From positions 1-64,000 of the forward strand of contig CAWINP010000016.1 of NCBI GenBank assembly GCA_963837485.1: a stretch of DNA of 64,000 bases, written 5' to 3'. The DNA comes from Solirubrobacter sp963837485 (GTDB lineage Bacteria > Actinomycetota > Thermoleophilia > Solirubrobacterales > Solirubrobacteraceae). Position numbers and translations under genes: made by a program. Position 1 is the stretch's first letter; each line of letters starts with the position of its first letter. Positions 1 to 9,828 of the stretch are shown here, piece by piece. The notes under the pieces were generated by a model. That model was not told the origin of the DNA. It saw only the letters and a list, made by a program, of their open reading frames with translations, and made no database searches.

Positions 1-2849
1 GACGTTCACGCCGCGCGAGGCGACGTCGCTCAGGCGTTGCGGATCTATGACGAGTTGCGCACGCTGTGCGCGAGGCGCTCGGCATGGTGCCCTCCGCGCC
101 GGTACGTGCGCTCGCCGAGCGCCTCCTTCTCGCCGGCGACCAGATGGTGGCCGCGCCGATCGAGCTTCCGTCGCCACTGCGGTCCGAACGGCGGGTTCTC
201 GGCCGCGAGAGCGAGCTCGAGACCCTACGGGCGTGCTGGCGGCGGGTCGCGCCCGGTGCGCGACTCGTGCTGGTTGCGGGGGAGCCCGGGGATCGGCAAG
301 ACCAGCCTCGCGGCTCGCCTCGCCGGCGAGATCGGCGTGGGCGAGGGTCACGTGCTCTATGGACGCTGCGACGAGGACCCGCCGGCGCCGTATCAGCCGT
401 TCGGCAAGGCGCTGCGGCACGCCCGCGCCCGGGTCGCGCAGCTGCTCGAGTCGCCCGAGCTCGCCGTGCACGTTCCTGAGCTGGCGCGGCTCGTCCCGAT
501 GCTGTGGGCAGGCCGGGAGGAGCCGCTCCCGGAGCCCGCGCCGGATGGCCGTGGCCGATTCTTCGAGGCGGTAACGGACGCTTTGGACGCGGTCGCGAGC
601 GAGAGGCCGGCTGCTGCTCGTGCTGGACGATCTGCACTGGGCGGACCAATCGACCGCGTTGCTACTTCGCCACGTCGTCCGCCACGCGTCTTCCCGAGTC
701 CTGCTGCTCGGTATCTACCGTGACCGCGAGGTCGTTCGTGACGATCCGTTCGGCAGCCTGCTCGCGGATCTGCGGCGCGATGGGCCGATCGAGCGGCTGC
801 ACCTGTCCGGCCTCGGAGAGGCGTACACCGCCGAGCTTGCGAGGCGCTCGCCGGAATCCGGTGGTCCGCTGGATCCAGGAGCGGACCGGCGGTAACCCGT
901 TCTTCGTCGGCGAGGCCGTACGCGCGTTACCGCACTCCGTCACCGATCCGGCGGAGCTCGATCAGCTCGGTGTGCCGGAGGGGGTCAAGGATCTAATCGG
1001 CCGGCGCGTCGCGCGTCTGGGCGCCTCCGCGGCGCGCACACTGGGGGCCGCGGCCGCGATCGGGCCGGTGTTCGACCTCATGGTCGTGCGACCGCTCCAC
1101 GGACGCCCCGGACGGGCTCGTTGATGCCCTCGACCTGGCGGTGCGCGCCGGGCTTGTCGTTGAGTCCGGCGACCAGCCGGGGGCGTACGCGTTTGCGCAC
1201 GCGCTCGTCCGCGACGCTTTGTACGAGAGCATGGGCGCGACCCGACGCGCCCATCTCCACCAGCTGATCGCCACGGCGCTTGCCGGGCTCAGCCCGCCGG
1301 CGTCGGCGGCGCAGATCGCGCATCACGCCTATCACGCGCGGCATCTCACCGGCCCGCAGCCGGCGGTCCGCGCCCTCTGCGAGGCCGCCGAGGAGGCGCG
1401 CGCGCATTCCTACGAGGGGCAGGCCGCGTACCTAGGAACTGCCGTTGAGGTACTCGACGAGGCCCATTCCGATGACGACGAGACGCGCTGCCGGCTGCTG
1501 ATCGAGATCGGCGACCTGCGCGTCAATCAGGCCGGCGAGGTGAACCGCCCGCTCGAGCGGGCCGCGGCGATCGCTCGTCGGCACGGCTGGGGGAGCTGCT
1601 CGCGCGCGCTGCCGCCGAGCGGGCGCGAATCACCGAGTACGGCGTGATCGATCCGACCGCCGTGGAGTTGTTCGAGGAGAGCCTCGCGCTGCTCGGGCCG
1701 GCCGACAACCCGGACCGCGCGCGGACGCTCGGACGCCTCGCGGAGACGCTCTATCCCGACCCCAGCGAGTCCAGCGCGTGGAGCGCCTCAGTCGGGAGGG
1801 CCTCGAAATGGCCCGCCGCGTCGAGGGCCCGGACACACTGATCACGGCGATCCGCTCGCGTTCCCGGGTGCTGGCGAGCCCTGACCGGCTCGCGGAGCGA
1901 TCGACCCTGGTCGATGAGTCGATCGCGATAGCGCTTCGTGACGTTCCGTCGCGGCTGCTGGGAGGCCTGGAGCTCGCGCGTGCCTGCGTATGCAGACCGG
2001 CGAGCTCGCCCTAGCGCTGCCCATGTCGCGGCGATCCGGGCTGATATCGCGCAACGGCGCCTCTCGGGCACCTACTGGGATGCCGAGGCCGATCGGCTGA
2101 GCGCCTCGCTCGCGCTGCTCGCAGGCGACCTGATCGCCGCCGAGCAGCTGACCCAGGCCGCTCACGCCACGCTCGATCGGCTCGGCGATCGCGACGCCGG
2201 CTACGTCCTCGCCGCTCATCTGTTGCCGCTTCGCCTGCTGCAGGACCGCGGCGAGGAAGTGGCACCGATGATCGCCGAGTCGCACCGGCAGAGCCCGATG
2301 GAGCCGCTCTGGCGCGCGGCGGTGCTCGTGCTCGACGTTCGTGGCGGCGAACCCGACCGCGGGGCCGCCTCGCTCGCGGCGCTGGCGACGGACGGGTTTG
2401 CCGCAGTCGCGCGCAATCACGAGTGGCTGGGCGCGATAACCCTCGCCGCCGACGCCGCGGCAAGCGTCGGCGACCCGCAGAGCATGGCGGTGCTGGCGGC
2501 GCAGCTCGCGCCCTTCGCCGAGCGGACCGCGATGTATCTCTACGGCTCGGTTCCGGTCGACCTCGTAGGCCGCGCGGTCGGCGTTCTCGAGCATCGCCTG
2601 GGCCGTAGTGATGACGCCGTCGCCACGCTGGAGCGTGCGTCGGCGCGGGCGCTGCACATCGGGTCACCTGTGCTCAGCGCGCGGACGCAGTGCGATCTCG
2701 GGGCGGTGCTGCTCGATCGCGGGCAACCCAGAGACGAGCAGCGCGCCCACCGCGTGCTCGAGCAGGCGCGGGCCACCGCAGGCCAGCTCGGGCTCGCGCA
2801 CGTCGAGGCCCACGCCGGCGCGCTGCTGGTGCCGCGGCCCGCGGTGTAG
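1..2849 (+). pseudogene. BTAD-AAA ATPase-TPR type transcriptional regulator, multiply frameshifted, 5' end outside window
   Basis: The reading frame opens with the end of a bacterial transcriptional activator domain (DVAQALRIYDELRTL, then REALGMVPSAPVRALAERLL). It continues into an AAA/STAND ATPase with Walker A GEPGIGKTS near 285-305 and Walker B LLLVLDDLHWAD near 610-650, then a long helical tail ending in a stop at 2849. The homologous reading jumps frame at least eight times (about 72, 290, 605, 860, 1100, 1590, 1775, 1990). Each segment reads well, so the indels are small and recent or are sequencing errors. The domain order resembles SARP/AfsR-like or LuxR-associated large ATP-binding regulators. 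As given it cannot make the full protein. No DNA-binding domain is visible because the start lies outside the window. Confidence 0.8.
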
Positions 2850-2966
2850 ACCAAGGCGAGCCTCGTCTCGCAGCGGTTTCCAACGTTTCTTGCGGGTTCG
2901 CTCCAACCCGCAGGCCGCACGACGGCTCCGCACCGCCTGGTGCAGAAACCCGTGTTCGGAGTGGCA

Positions 2967-4908
2967 ATGCGAGCGACCATGACATCAGCGTTCCTCATCT
3001 CCGCGATGGTCGTGATCGCCATGGCGCTCGGCGTCCCCGCCAACGCGACTGCAGCCGGCCATCGCCCGAAGGCGCGACCGGACTATGCCGCGCAGGCCAA
3101 GCGGCTCGCCACGGGCGTCGAGCGAGCCGGGACCCCCGCCGCTCGGCAACTCGCGTTGCGCCAGATGATGCGCGCGCTGCACGTCGGCGTCTACACCGGC
3201 CGCGGGAAGGCGCTGGCACGCGGCGAGGAGCGCAAGGGCTCGGGGATCTGGATCTATGACCTCGAGCTCGACGGGCTGGCGATCGGACTCGGTCAGCGAC
3301 GTCTGTCGACATCAGCCGAGCTCGGACGCCAACTCGCGCAGGCGGGAGTCAAGGGCCGCGACGGGCAATCATTGAGCGCCGACGCACTGCAGCGAGGACT
3401 CCCGCGCGCCATCGCGACGGCGCGCCGGGCGAGGCGCGCCGCCCGGTCGTTCACGGCACTGCTGTTCGCCGAGCTCGCGCGCCGCGGCCACCGGCCGATC
3501 AGCGGCGCCGAGGCCCGCTTCGACCCGCTTCAGACATGGCTGCTGATGGTCGATTTCCTCTCTCGGCACAAGAGCCCCGCGACCGGACGTGGCGCTACGG
3601 CCGCGACCGGGCACGCCGCGCAGGCTGCGCCGCGTCCGTGCTTCCCCGGCGCCGATCGCATCGCCAACCTGCTGACGACGGCGGGAAGCCTCGCCGCGCC
3701 GATCCAGGCGGTGGTAGGTCCGATCACGATGGGACACGGCATCGGCGTCGGCCTGATGATCGACTTTCGGCCCACCAGCGGCGTCGCGCAAGGCGGCCGG
3801 GCGCACTACGGGCACTCCGGCCCGGGTGACGAGCTGCAGTTCCAGGTCGGGGTCCAGTTTCTTGGCCACCCCGCCGACCCCGTCGTTCGCTGCGGGCCGC
3901 TGCTGGGTCTCAAGGTCCCCAAGCATGGGCCAGTTCCCGGCGTTCCGATCAAGTGGGACGGCCTGTTGGCGGACGGCGCCGCGAACCTCGCCCGCCACGG
4001 CGAGGTCACCAGGCGCGACGACGTCACGGGGCGACGGCATCGCCACGCTCAGGTTCCGTGCGAAGCAGGAACTCGTTGCCGGGCTCGGACCGCTGCGGAC
4101 GGAAACCAACCACGTCTGGCCCGAGGCCCACGTCTGGGAGGCGCTCGGCAACGTGTTCGGCCTCCCGTCCGATGCCGCCGGGCTGTTGACCACGCCCAGC
4201 CCGATCGGCTACGAGATCGCCTGGCACGCGGACGTGGACCTGAGCCTGAAGGTCCGCGTCTGGAGCAACGGCCACGGAGACGACGGCGGCGTCAACCACC
4301 ACGGCGGCCGCGCTACGACCGACTCCACGTACGCCTTGCTGGCCGAGCTCCCAGTCCGCGCGAACGACGCCTCCACCTCGGCGGGAAGCGGCGAGCTCGC
4401 GTGGACCCAGTGGTACCACCGCGAGGAAGGCGAGGCCTACTGCGGCAACATCCTCGTCAAAGATCACGAGATCACCGAGATGGTGTCCGCGCAGCCCGGG
4501 GCCCTCGACATCTCGAGGCTCAACATCGCGCCGGCGCCGGACGGTCAGGCCACGGAGATCGCGATGGGAATCAGATTCACGCGATTCCCCATGGCCGGCA
4601 TCGTCAACTATCACCGCTGCGGCGACGTGCAGCATCAGGGCCCCGGCTTCAACACGATGTGGGAGACCCTGTTCGAGCTCTTCTCGCCGCCGAGCGGCGA
4701 ACCGCAATACGACGACGCCGGCCAGCTCCTCCCCGGCACGGAATACGTGATCACGAACTGGACGCGCGGCTGCGTCTCGCCCTCTCACTGGGGCTGCCCC
4801 GACGACGTCGTGGCGTCGCGAGAGGAGACCAGAACGGTCGACGAACCCGGCCGCTACGGAAGCCAACAGGTCCGGCTCGACCTGATCGGCCACCCGCGCG
4901 ACCCCTGA
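2967..4908 (+). pseudogene. secreted protein of unknown function, split by one frameshift
   Basis: The ATG at 2967 is preceded by GGAG at 5 nt. It starts a signal peptide (MRATMTSAFLISAMVVIAMA, then an Ala-rich cleavage region). The frame runs to about 4025 and then continues in the frame that stops at 4908. At 4026-4036 the sequence ACGGGGCGACGGC reads T-G-R-R, but removal of one base gives T-G-D-G-I-A and continues smoothly. The corrected product is about 645 aa. The C-terminal half has Trp/Tyr-rich segments and several Cys (AYCGN, YHRCGD, RGCVSPSHWGC) that could form disulfides outside the cell. I do not recognise a family. It precedes another exported protein by 42 bp in the same direction. 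Confidence 0.65.
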
Positions 4909-4950
4909 TATCGCGTACCCGCACCCACTCCAGAACAAGGAAGGAACGAC

Positions 4951-6249
4951 ATGAAACTCCTCCTGTGCGGGGCGCTCGTGGCCGTCGGGCTGTGCCTGAT
5001 GGCCGGGACCGCCCGCGCCGACAGCCTCGTCTACATCAAGGACGGAAACGTCTGGCTCGCCAACCCGGACGGCTCGGGTCAGTACCAGGTCACGCTCGAC
5101 GGCACGACCAGCACGCCCTACCGCTCCCCCTCGCAGGCCGACGACGGCACCATCGTCGCCCTGCGCAGCGGCCGGCTGTTTCGCATGAAGCAGAACGGCA
5201 GCCTGCTCAACGAGCCGATCGCCACCGCGGCGCCCGGAAGCGGCCCGCTCCACCCGGCCGTGTCGCCCGACGGACGGCTGGTCGCGTTCGACTACATCAC
5301 GGCGATCCCTCGGCCGCCGAGCCAGGGCGGCGGCTTCAAGACGGAGGTCATCTACACCTACTCGGACCGCTTCACCAACCGGACCGAGATCGATCCCGCC
5401 GGATTGAGCTTCACCGACCCATCGTGGCTCGACAACGGGCACACGATGCTCTTCTGGGGAACCCAGGTCTGGACGGACGCGCTCGATCCGAGCGACGAGG
5501 TCGCCTGGTGGAGCGACGCCGATCACGGCATGTTCGAGCAACTCCAGGACGGAGAGGCGGCCGGGACCAAGATCGTGCTGGTCCGCGGTGCCAACCGGGA
5601 GACGCTGCAGTTCTACGACCGCCAAGGCGCAGGCTACGGCGCCCTCCCGCGGCCGGCGTGCGGCTTCAACCAGCCGACCGGGGAGTTCGCCGATCCGACG
5701 CTCTCACCCAACGCAGCGACCGCGGCGTGGCAGGAGGGCGACGGCGTCTGGGTCAGTCCGGTGCCGGGGGCTCCGCCCGAGTGCTTGGGTGAGGCGCCGC
5801 GCCTCGCGATCCCCGGGGCGTCTGAGCCGGACTTCGGCCCGGCGAACGTGAACCCAGGTCCGCGCGCCGCCGCGCCGCCGCCCGCGTGCTGCGCGGCGAC
5901 GGGCGACACGACGGCCCCCGCGATCACGTTGAAGCTCAAGAGCAGGATCAAGCTGGGCTCGCTCGCCCGCGGGCTTCGGCTGGCTTACCGGTGCTCCGAG
6001 CCGTGCTCGGCGAGCGCCACCCTCTCGCTCGATCGGCGCACCGCACGGACCCTCCGCCTGCGGGCATCTCTTGCGGAACGGTCGGCACCCGCGTTCGAGA
6101 GCACTGCCGCGCTGGTGTTGAAGCCGAGCGCCGCGGTGAGCCACAAGCTGCGCCGGGCGCGCGTGCTGAAACTCACCCTCACGCTGCGTGTCGCCGACCG
6201 AGCGGGAAACTCTGGCTCGCTGCAGCGACGGATCACGGTGTCGCGATGA
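4951..6249 (+). CDS. secreted TolB-like beta-propeller protein with Ig-like C-terminal region
   Basis: The 432-residue product begins with a clear signal peptide (MKLLLCGALVAVGLCLMAGT, cleavage after ARA). AAGGAAGGA lies 5-7 nt before the ATG, an excellent ribosome binding site. The mature part has repeated blade-like motifs: VYIKDGNVWLANPDGSG, GRLFRMKQNGS and VSPDGRLVAFDY. These are typical of TolB/WD40-like PD40 propellers. After about residue 320 a DTTAPAITLKLK segment begins an Ig-like stalk with two close cysteines (YRCSEPCSA), common in secreted proteins of this group. Its stop overlaps the next start (ATGA), so the two are probably co-translated. The ligand is unknown. Confidence 0.75.
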   Translation: MKLLLCGALVAVGLCLMAGTARADSLVYIKDGNVWLANPDGSGQYQVTLDGTTSTPYRSPSQADDGTIVALRSGRLFRMKQNGSLLNEPIATAAPGSGPLHPAVSPDGRLVAFDYITAIPRPPSQGGGFKTEVIYTYSDRFTNRTEIDPAGLSFTDPSWLDNGHTMLFWGTQVWTDALDPSDEVAWWSDADHGMFEQLQDGEAAGTKIVLVRGANRETLQFYDRQGAGYGALPRPACGFNQPTGEFADPTLSPNAATAAWQEGDGVWVSPVPGAPPECLGEAPRLAIPGASEPDFGPANVNPGPRAAAPPPACCAATGDTTAPAITLKLKSRIKLGSLARGLRLAYRCSEPCSASATLSLDRRTARTLRLRASLAERSAPAFESTAALVLKPSAAVSHKLRRARVLKLTLTLRVADRAGNSGSLQRRITVSR

Positions 6250-7142
6250 CCGGCTCGGCGACCCGAATAGGACGCCCCTTCGCGCTGGCGATCGTCTTCG
6301 CGACGATCGCCGTCGCCGGCCTCGCCGCCCCGAGCGTCGGCGCGGCAAGCAGTGCGGGCATCGAGAACGGCGTGCTGGTCGTCCGCGACGAGCAACCGAG
6401 CCTGTCCGTCACCGTCCAGCCGAGCGCCGGCGGGGTCCTCGTCCAGTTCGGCGGCGCATCCGATCCGGTCTCCGGTCCCGGCTGTGCGCGAGTGACCGAG
6501 GGCGTCGAGTGCGCAGGGGCCTCGGCCATCGAGATCTTCGACCGAGACGAATTCCTCGATCGTGACGAGCTCGGTCAGTGGATCTTCGAGCGCATCCGGC
6601 TCAACGTGTCGCTGCCGGCGACCGTGCACGGGCGAGCCGGACGCGAGTGGATGACCCACGAGAGCGACGCGACGGACGCTGAGGGGTCTGCGATCGACCT
6701 CGCGTCCCCGGTCAACCTGGACGGCGGCACGCAGGAAGACCTCCTCCAGGGCGGCGGCGGGGCCGACACGTTGACCGGCGGTCCCAGCGTGGACCTGCTG
6801 CGCGGGCGCGCCGGCGACGATCACATCTTCGCCCGCGACGGTGAGAAGGACTCGATCAGCTGCGGGCCAGGATTCGACACCGTTGAGGCGGACGCGGAGG
6901 AGCAGTGGAACCTCGCGCCGGAATACTGGTGCGAGGTGATCAACGGGCGCCCCGCCGTCAACGGCCGGCCGCCTTCGAGCGAACCGGCACAACGGCCCGT
7001 CACGTCCGGCCGTTGTTCGCACTTGAAGGGCTCGCGGCGTGTGCGTTGCGTCCGCAAGTGGTGCGGCCGGCGCCCGCGAACGCGCCGTGCCCGTTACCGG
7101 GCCTGTGTCAGGCGGATCACGCGCACGCCATCGACACGATGA
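6246..7142 (+). CDS. secreted protein with RTX-like glycine/aspartate repeats
   Basis: The 298-residue product starts at an ATG that overlaps the previous stop. It has a twin-Arg-free signal peptide (ATRIGRPFALAIVFATIAVA). The centre (about residues 158-205) contains hemolysin-type nonapeptide-like motifs: GGTQEDLLQGGGGADTLTGG, then VDLLRGRAGDDHIFARDG. The family consensus is GGxGxDxLx and such motifs bind calcium after export. Only two or three turns are present, so the roll is small. The C-terminus is strongly basic and Cys-rich (CSHLKGSRRVRCVRKWCG), a tail seen in other exported proteins of related organisms. Function is unknown; cell-surface attachment is a guess. Confidence 0.65.
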   Translation: MTGSATRIGRPFALAIVFATIAVAGLAAPSVGAASSAGIENGVLVVRDEQPSLSVTVQPSAGGVLVQFGGASDPVSGPGCARVTEGVECAGASAIEIFDRDEFLDRDELGQWIFERIRLNVSLPATVHGRAGREWMTHESDATDAEGSAIDLASPVNLDGGTQEDLLQGGGGADTLTGGPSVDLLRGRAGDDHIFARDGEKDSISCGPGFDTVEADAEEQWNLAPEYWCEVINGRPAVNGRPPSSEPAQRPVTSGRCSHLKGSRRVRCVRKWCGRRPRTRRARYRACVRRITRTPSTR

Positions 7143-7213
7143 CCCGGGCGGACTTTGCTCAACTGGTCCGCAGTGCGCGAAAACCGAGGCGCCATGCGGG
7201 CTGAGGGGGAGGA

Positions 7214-7254
7214 GCCGACGGGGGGACTCGAACCCCCGACCCCTTCATTGCGAG
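7214..7254 (-). other. 3' half of a tRNA gene, candidate attachment-site remnant
   Basis: On the minus strand this segment reads as the anticodon-loop end, variable loop, T arm and 3' acceptor strand (CGTCGGC) of a tRNA. It aligns over 41 nt with the intact tRNA-Thr at 9156-9228: the loop end, variable loop and acceptor strand match, and only the T stem differs, by compensating base pairs (GGGGG/CCCCC instead of CCCGG/CCGGG). No 5' half is present. With a recombinase gene between the two, this is the expected footprint of integration at a tRNA 3' end. Confidence 0.7.
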
Positions 7255-7393
7255 CGCCGCTTTGACTTCCTGCGTGGGCGGTCGCGCAGCTGATTTGGCT
7301 CTGGAGCGTCCTTTGGGCGAGCAGGTCCTGAGCCAGCCCGGGCGGGTTGGCCGGCGTCTGGACGCTGGGCGGACGCAGCTACCGAGCGGCGAG

Positions 7394-7699
7394 TCAGCCG
7401 GCGCGGAGCTCGTAGTTCACCGCGACGGCGCCGCCGGTGGCGTAGTTCGCGACGTCCGCACGCGTCGCCTGACCCTGGGGTGATCCCATCGCCGCAACAT
7501 ACGCCGCGGCATCGTCGAAGTCGGCCTCGAACACGCAGAAGTACGGCGAGTCGCCCTCAGCCGCAGCGACATCGAAGGCGTAGCTGTAGCCGCGCAGTCC
7601 GGGGAGCTCCGCCACCAACTTGAGGTGGGTCTCCTCGTAGTAGGTCCGGAAGTGATCCGGGTCCGTGGGCGGCGGATAGAGGACAAGGACCCTGTGCAC
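7394..7699 (-). CDS. EthD-family small dimeric alpha-beta barrel protein
   Basis: The product of about 101 residues begins MHRVLVLYPPPTDPDHFRTY from a GTG at 7699; an in-frame TTG six bases earlier is less likely. EETHLKLVAELPGLRGYSYA and the later YFCVFEADFDDAAAYVAAM match the EthD ferredoxin-like fold: a YPPP strand, then a Y-x2-THxxL helix. EthD proteins form dimeric barrels; some assist P450-type or quinone oxidations, but most have no assigned substrate. The gene sits alone between the tRNA fragment and the recombinase, so it may be cargo of the decayed element. Confidence 0.75.
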   Translation of the reverse strand: MHRVLVLYPPPTDPDHFRTYYEETHLKLVAELPGLRGYSYAFDVAAAEGDSPYFCVFEADFDDAAAYVAAMGSPQGQATRADVANYATGGAVAVNYELRAG

Positions 7700-7705
7700 G
7701 AGCAA

Positions 7706-8015
7706 AACCCTATCCGCAAGGTGATGTGCCGTCGTGGTCGACCTCCGGTGGACAGGCCTTGCCTGCCTCCTTACCAGCCCATCAGCGGAGCGCGGTCGCG
7801 GCTGTCAAGGCGAGGCGACAGCCCGAGCGAAGCTCGCCGCGTAGCGGTCGCCTTGACTGACGCGACCGGCGGAGCTACCTGAGAGGGACCTCGTGCTGGC
7901 TGCCGCGGCGAGCTGGGTGGTGCCGCGCGTCGTGATGGTCGGTATTGGACGGCGAGCGAAGCGAGCCGCCCGCAGCCGGCCGGCGGTCGAAGGCCGCCCT
8001 TGAGCGCAGAACCCG
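7706..8015. promoter_or_regulatory. intergenic region with perfect inverted repeat 7804-7813 / 7848-7857
   Basis: This 310-base stretch has no convincing gene. It contains a perfect 10-base inverted repeat, GTCAAGGCGA and TCGCCTTGAC, separated by 34 bases, about 160 bases upstream of the recombinase start. It could be a recombinase or excisionase binding site or a terminator-like hairpin for the EthD side. No T-run follows either arm. No clear promoter is visible. Confidence 0.4.
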
Positions 8016-9129
8016 ATGAGCGTCCGCCGCCGCGACAACGGCAAGTACGAAGTCCGTTGGCGGCAGGGCGGCCGGCGGTACTCGCGGACGTTCGATCGCC
8101 GGCGCGATGCGGATCGCTTCGACGTCGAGCTCCGTCGTCGGCTGCAGCTCGGCGCGGTGGGGATGTCCGAGCAGGAGATCACGCTCGGCGAGTTCGTCGA
8201 GGAGTGGTGGCGTGTGCACGTGATCCCGAACCTGGCGGCGTCGACGCGCCAGAGCTACCGGCACACGTGGGCGAAGCACCTCTTGCCGAAGCTCGGCGGG
8301 TATCGCGTTGGCGAGGTCACGCCGAAGGTCGTTGCGCGCTACCGGGCGGAGATGCTCGCGAATGGCGTCGGCGAGTCGACGGTGCAGCGGGCACTCGCGG
8401 TGCTGCAGTCGGTGCTGACGATGGCCGTGACCGAGGAACTGATCGCGGCGAACCCGGTGGCGAAGGTCAAGAAGCCGGTACGGACCGTGCAGCGTCGCGT
8501 CGAGCCGTGGCCGCCGCTTGCGGTGGAGCAGCTGCGCGCGCGGCTGACGGTCGGGCATGCGACGCTGATCCTCTGTCCTCGCGTACGCGGGACTCCGCCC
8601 GGGCGAGGCGCTCGCGCTCAGCTGGGCCGACGTCGGCAAGCGCGCCCTGCGGATCACGCGCTCGATCTCGCACGGCGCGGAGAAGCGGACGAAGACCGGC
8701 GCGAATCGCTCGGTCCGCCTGCTGGCTCCGCTCGCCGATGACCTGGCGGCCTGGAGGGCGGCGACCACGCGACCTGGCGGGCTCGTGTTCCCGCGCGCGA
8801 GCGGCGTGCCCTGGACCGACGACGACTGGCGCAACTGGCGGCACCGGACCTTCCAGGCCAACGCGGATGCGATCGGCCGGCTGAAGGCGCGCCCGTATGA
8901 CCTGCGGCATTCGTTCGTGTCGCTGCTGATCGCGGAGGGCCGGACGGTGATCGACGTCGCAGGCCAAGCGGAGCACTCGCCGGGGACGTGCCTGCGCTAC
9001 TACGCGCACCTGTTCGCGGAGTTCGATCCGGGGGTGCGTGTGCCGGCCGAGGAGCTGATCCGCAAGGCCCGTCTGGACGCGAATGGACGCTCAGAGGACG
9101 CAGGCGGCGATGAGGCGGAGGCCGCGTGA
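8016..9129 (+). pseudogene. tyrosine recombinase/integrase with one frameshift
   Basis: The ATG at 8016 begins an Arg-rich arm-binding domain (MSVRRRDNGKYEVRWRQGGR) and a SAM-like core-binding domain (TLGEFVEEWW to AANPVAKVKKP). At about 8573-8580 the frame breaks. One base less restores VLAYAGLRPGEALALSW, which carries the first catalytic Arg. The second frame then holds RPYDLRHSFVSLL (H-x-x-R) and GTCLRYYAHLF (nucleophile Tyr) and ends at 9129, giving about 370 aa in total, normal for the family. All catalytic residues survive, so the defect is a single indel or a sequencing error. It ends 27 bp from the 3' end of tRNA-Thr, the usual position for an integrase beside its attachment site. Confidence 0.85.
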
Positions 9130-9155
9130 CCGACGATTTGGCTCTGTGCCTACAG

Positions 9156-9228
9156 AGCCGACGCCCGGACTCGAACCGGGGACCCCTTCATTACGAGTGA
9201 AGTGCTCTACCAGCTGAGCTACGTCGGC
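9156..9228 (-). tRNA. tRNA-Thr(CGT)
   Basis: The minus strand folds as a complete cloverleaf of 73 nt: acceptor GCCGACG/CGTCGGC, D arm GCTC-loop-GAGC, anticodon stem CTTCA/TGAAG with loop CTCGTAA (anticodon CGT), and T arm CCCGG-TTCGAGT-CCGGG. The discriminator base is T and no CCA is encoded. CGT decodes ACG (threonine). A 3'-half copy lies at 7214-7254 and recombinase genes lie on both sides. Confidence 0.95.
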
Positions 9229-9329
9229 GTTCTTCGCAAACCGCCTGCAAAACGACACATTCATGCGGGCTGCTACGAGGACGAACAGCGTACCAGCCCG
9301 ATCCGGTGCACACCCGGTGCACACGGCCT

Positions 9330-9640
9330 TCATCCGGCGGGCTTCTCGTCCGCGTCCATACCGTAGCGCGCCGCCCGAATCGCCTGCTCGGGGTCGATCC
9401 GCTCGGTCACCGTGTCGAACCGATGCGCGTCCCGAGGCACACCTGCGGCGAACGGCCGGCCCACTTCGCGACCTCCACGACCGTGTGCCCGGCCTGGATC
9501 ATCAGCGACACGTAGGCGTGCCGCAGGTCATGCGGTCGCATTCCCGGTGCGACCTTCGACCGCCGGTGCCGCCGGAACGAGCGGAAGCGGCTGTCGCTCC
9601 AACCCCTCAGGGGACTTCGGGTAGATCGGACCGATGGTCG
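9330..9640 (-). pseudogene. C-terminal remnant of a second tyrosine recombinase
   Basis: The minus strand carries APGMRPHDLRHAYVSLMIQA, GHTVVEVAKWAGRSPQVCLG and, after a frame jump, AHRFDTVTERIDPEQAIRAA ending at a TGA at 9330. This is the catalytic C-terminus of a phage-type recombinase with the H-x-x-R box. At about 9430 the reading GGGACG-CGCAT looks like GGGACGTACGCGCAT with TA missing, which removes the codon expected for the active-site Tyr and shifts the frame. Another frame change lies near 9590, and no N-terminal domain is present. It is a dead fragment, probably from an earlier integration at the same tRNA. Confidence 0.75.
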
Positions 9641-9828
9641 ATCCCGTTCGTCACGACCCGCGCGCCGATGTCCCCGGCGTGGTCGTCGCCGATACCGGCA
9701 GGCGTCGTGGGAGTACGAACCAGGTTCCGTAGTATCGCGACCGATCACCGGGCTCAACGGCGGATGCGGGGCCGTTCGGCCGGGCGTAGCGTCGATGACA
9801 ATCAGACGTCCCGGGAAAGGGGTACGTC

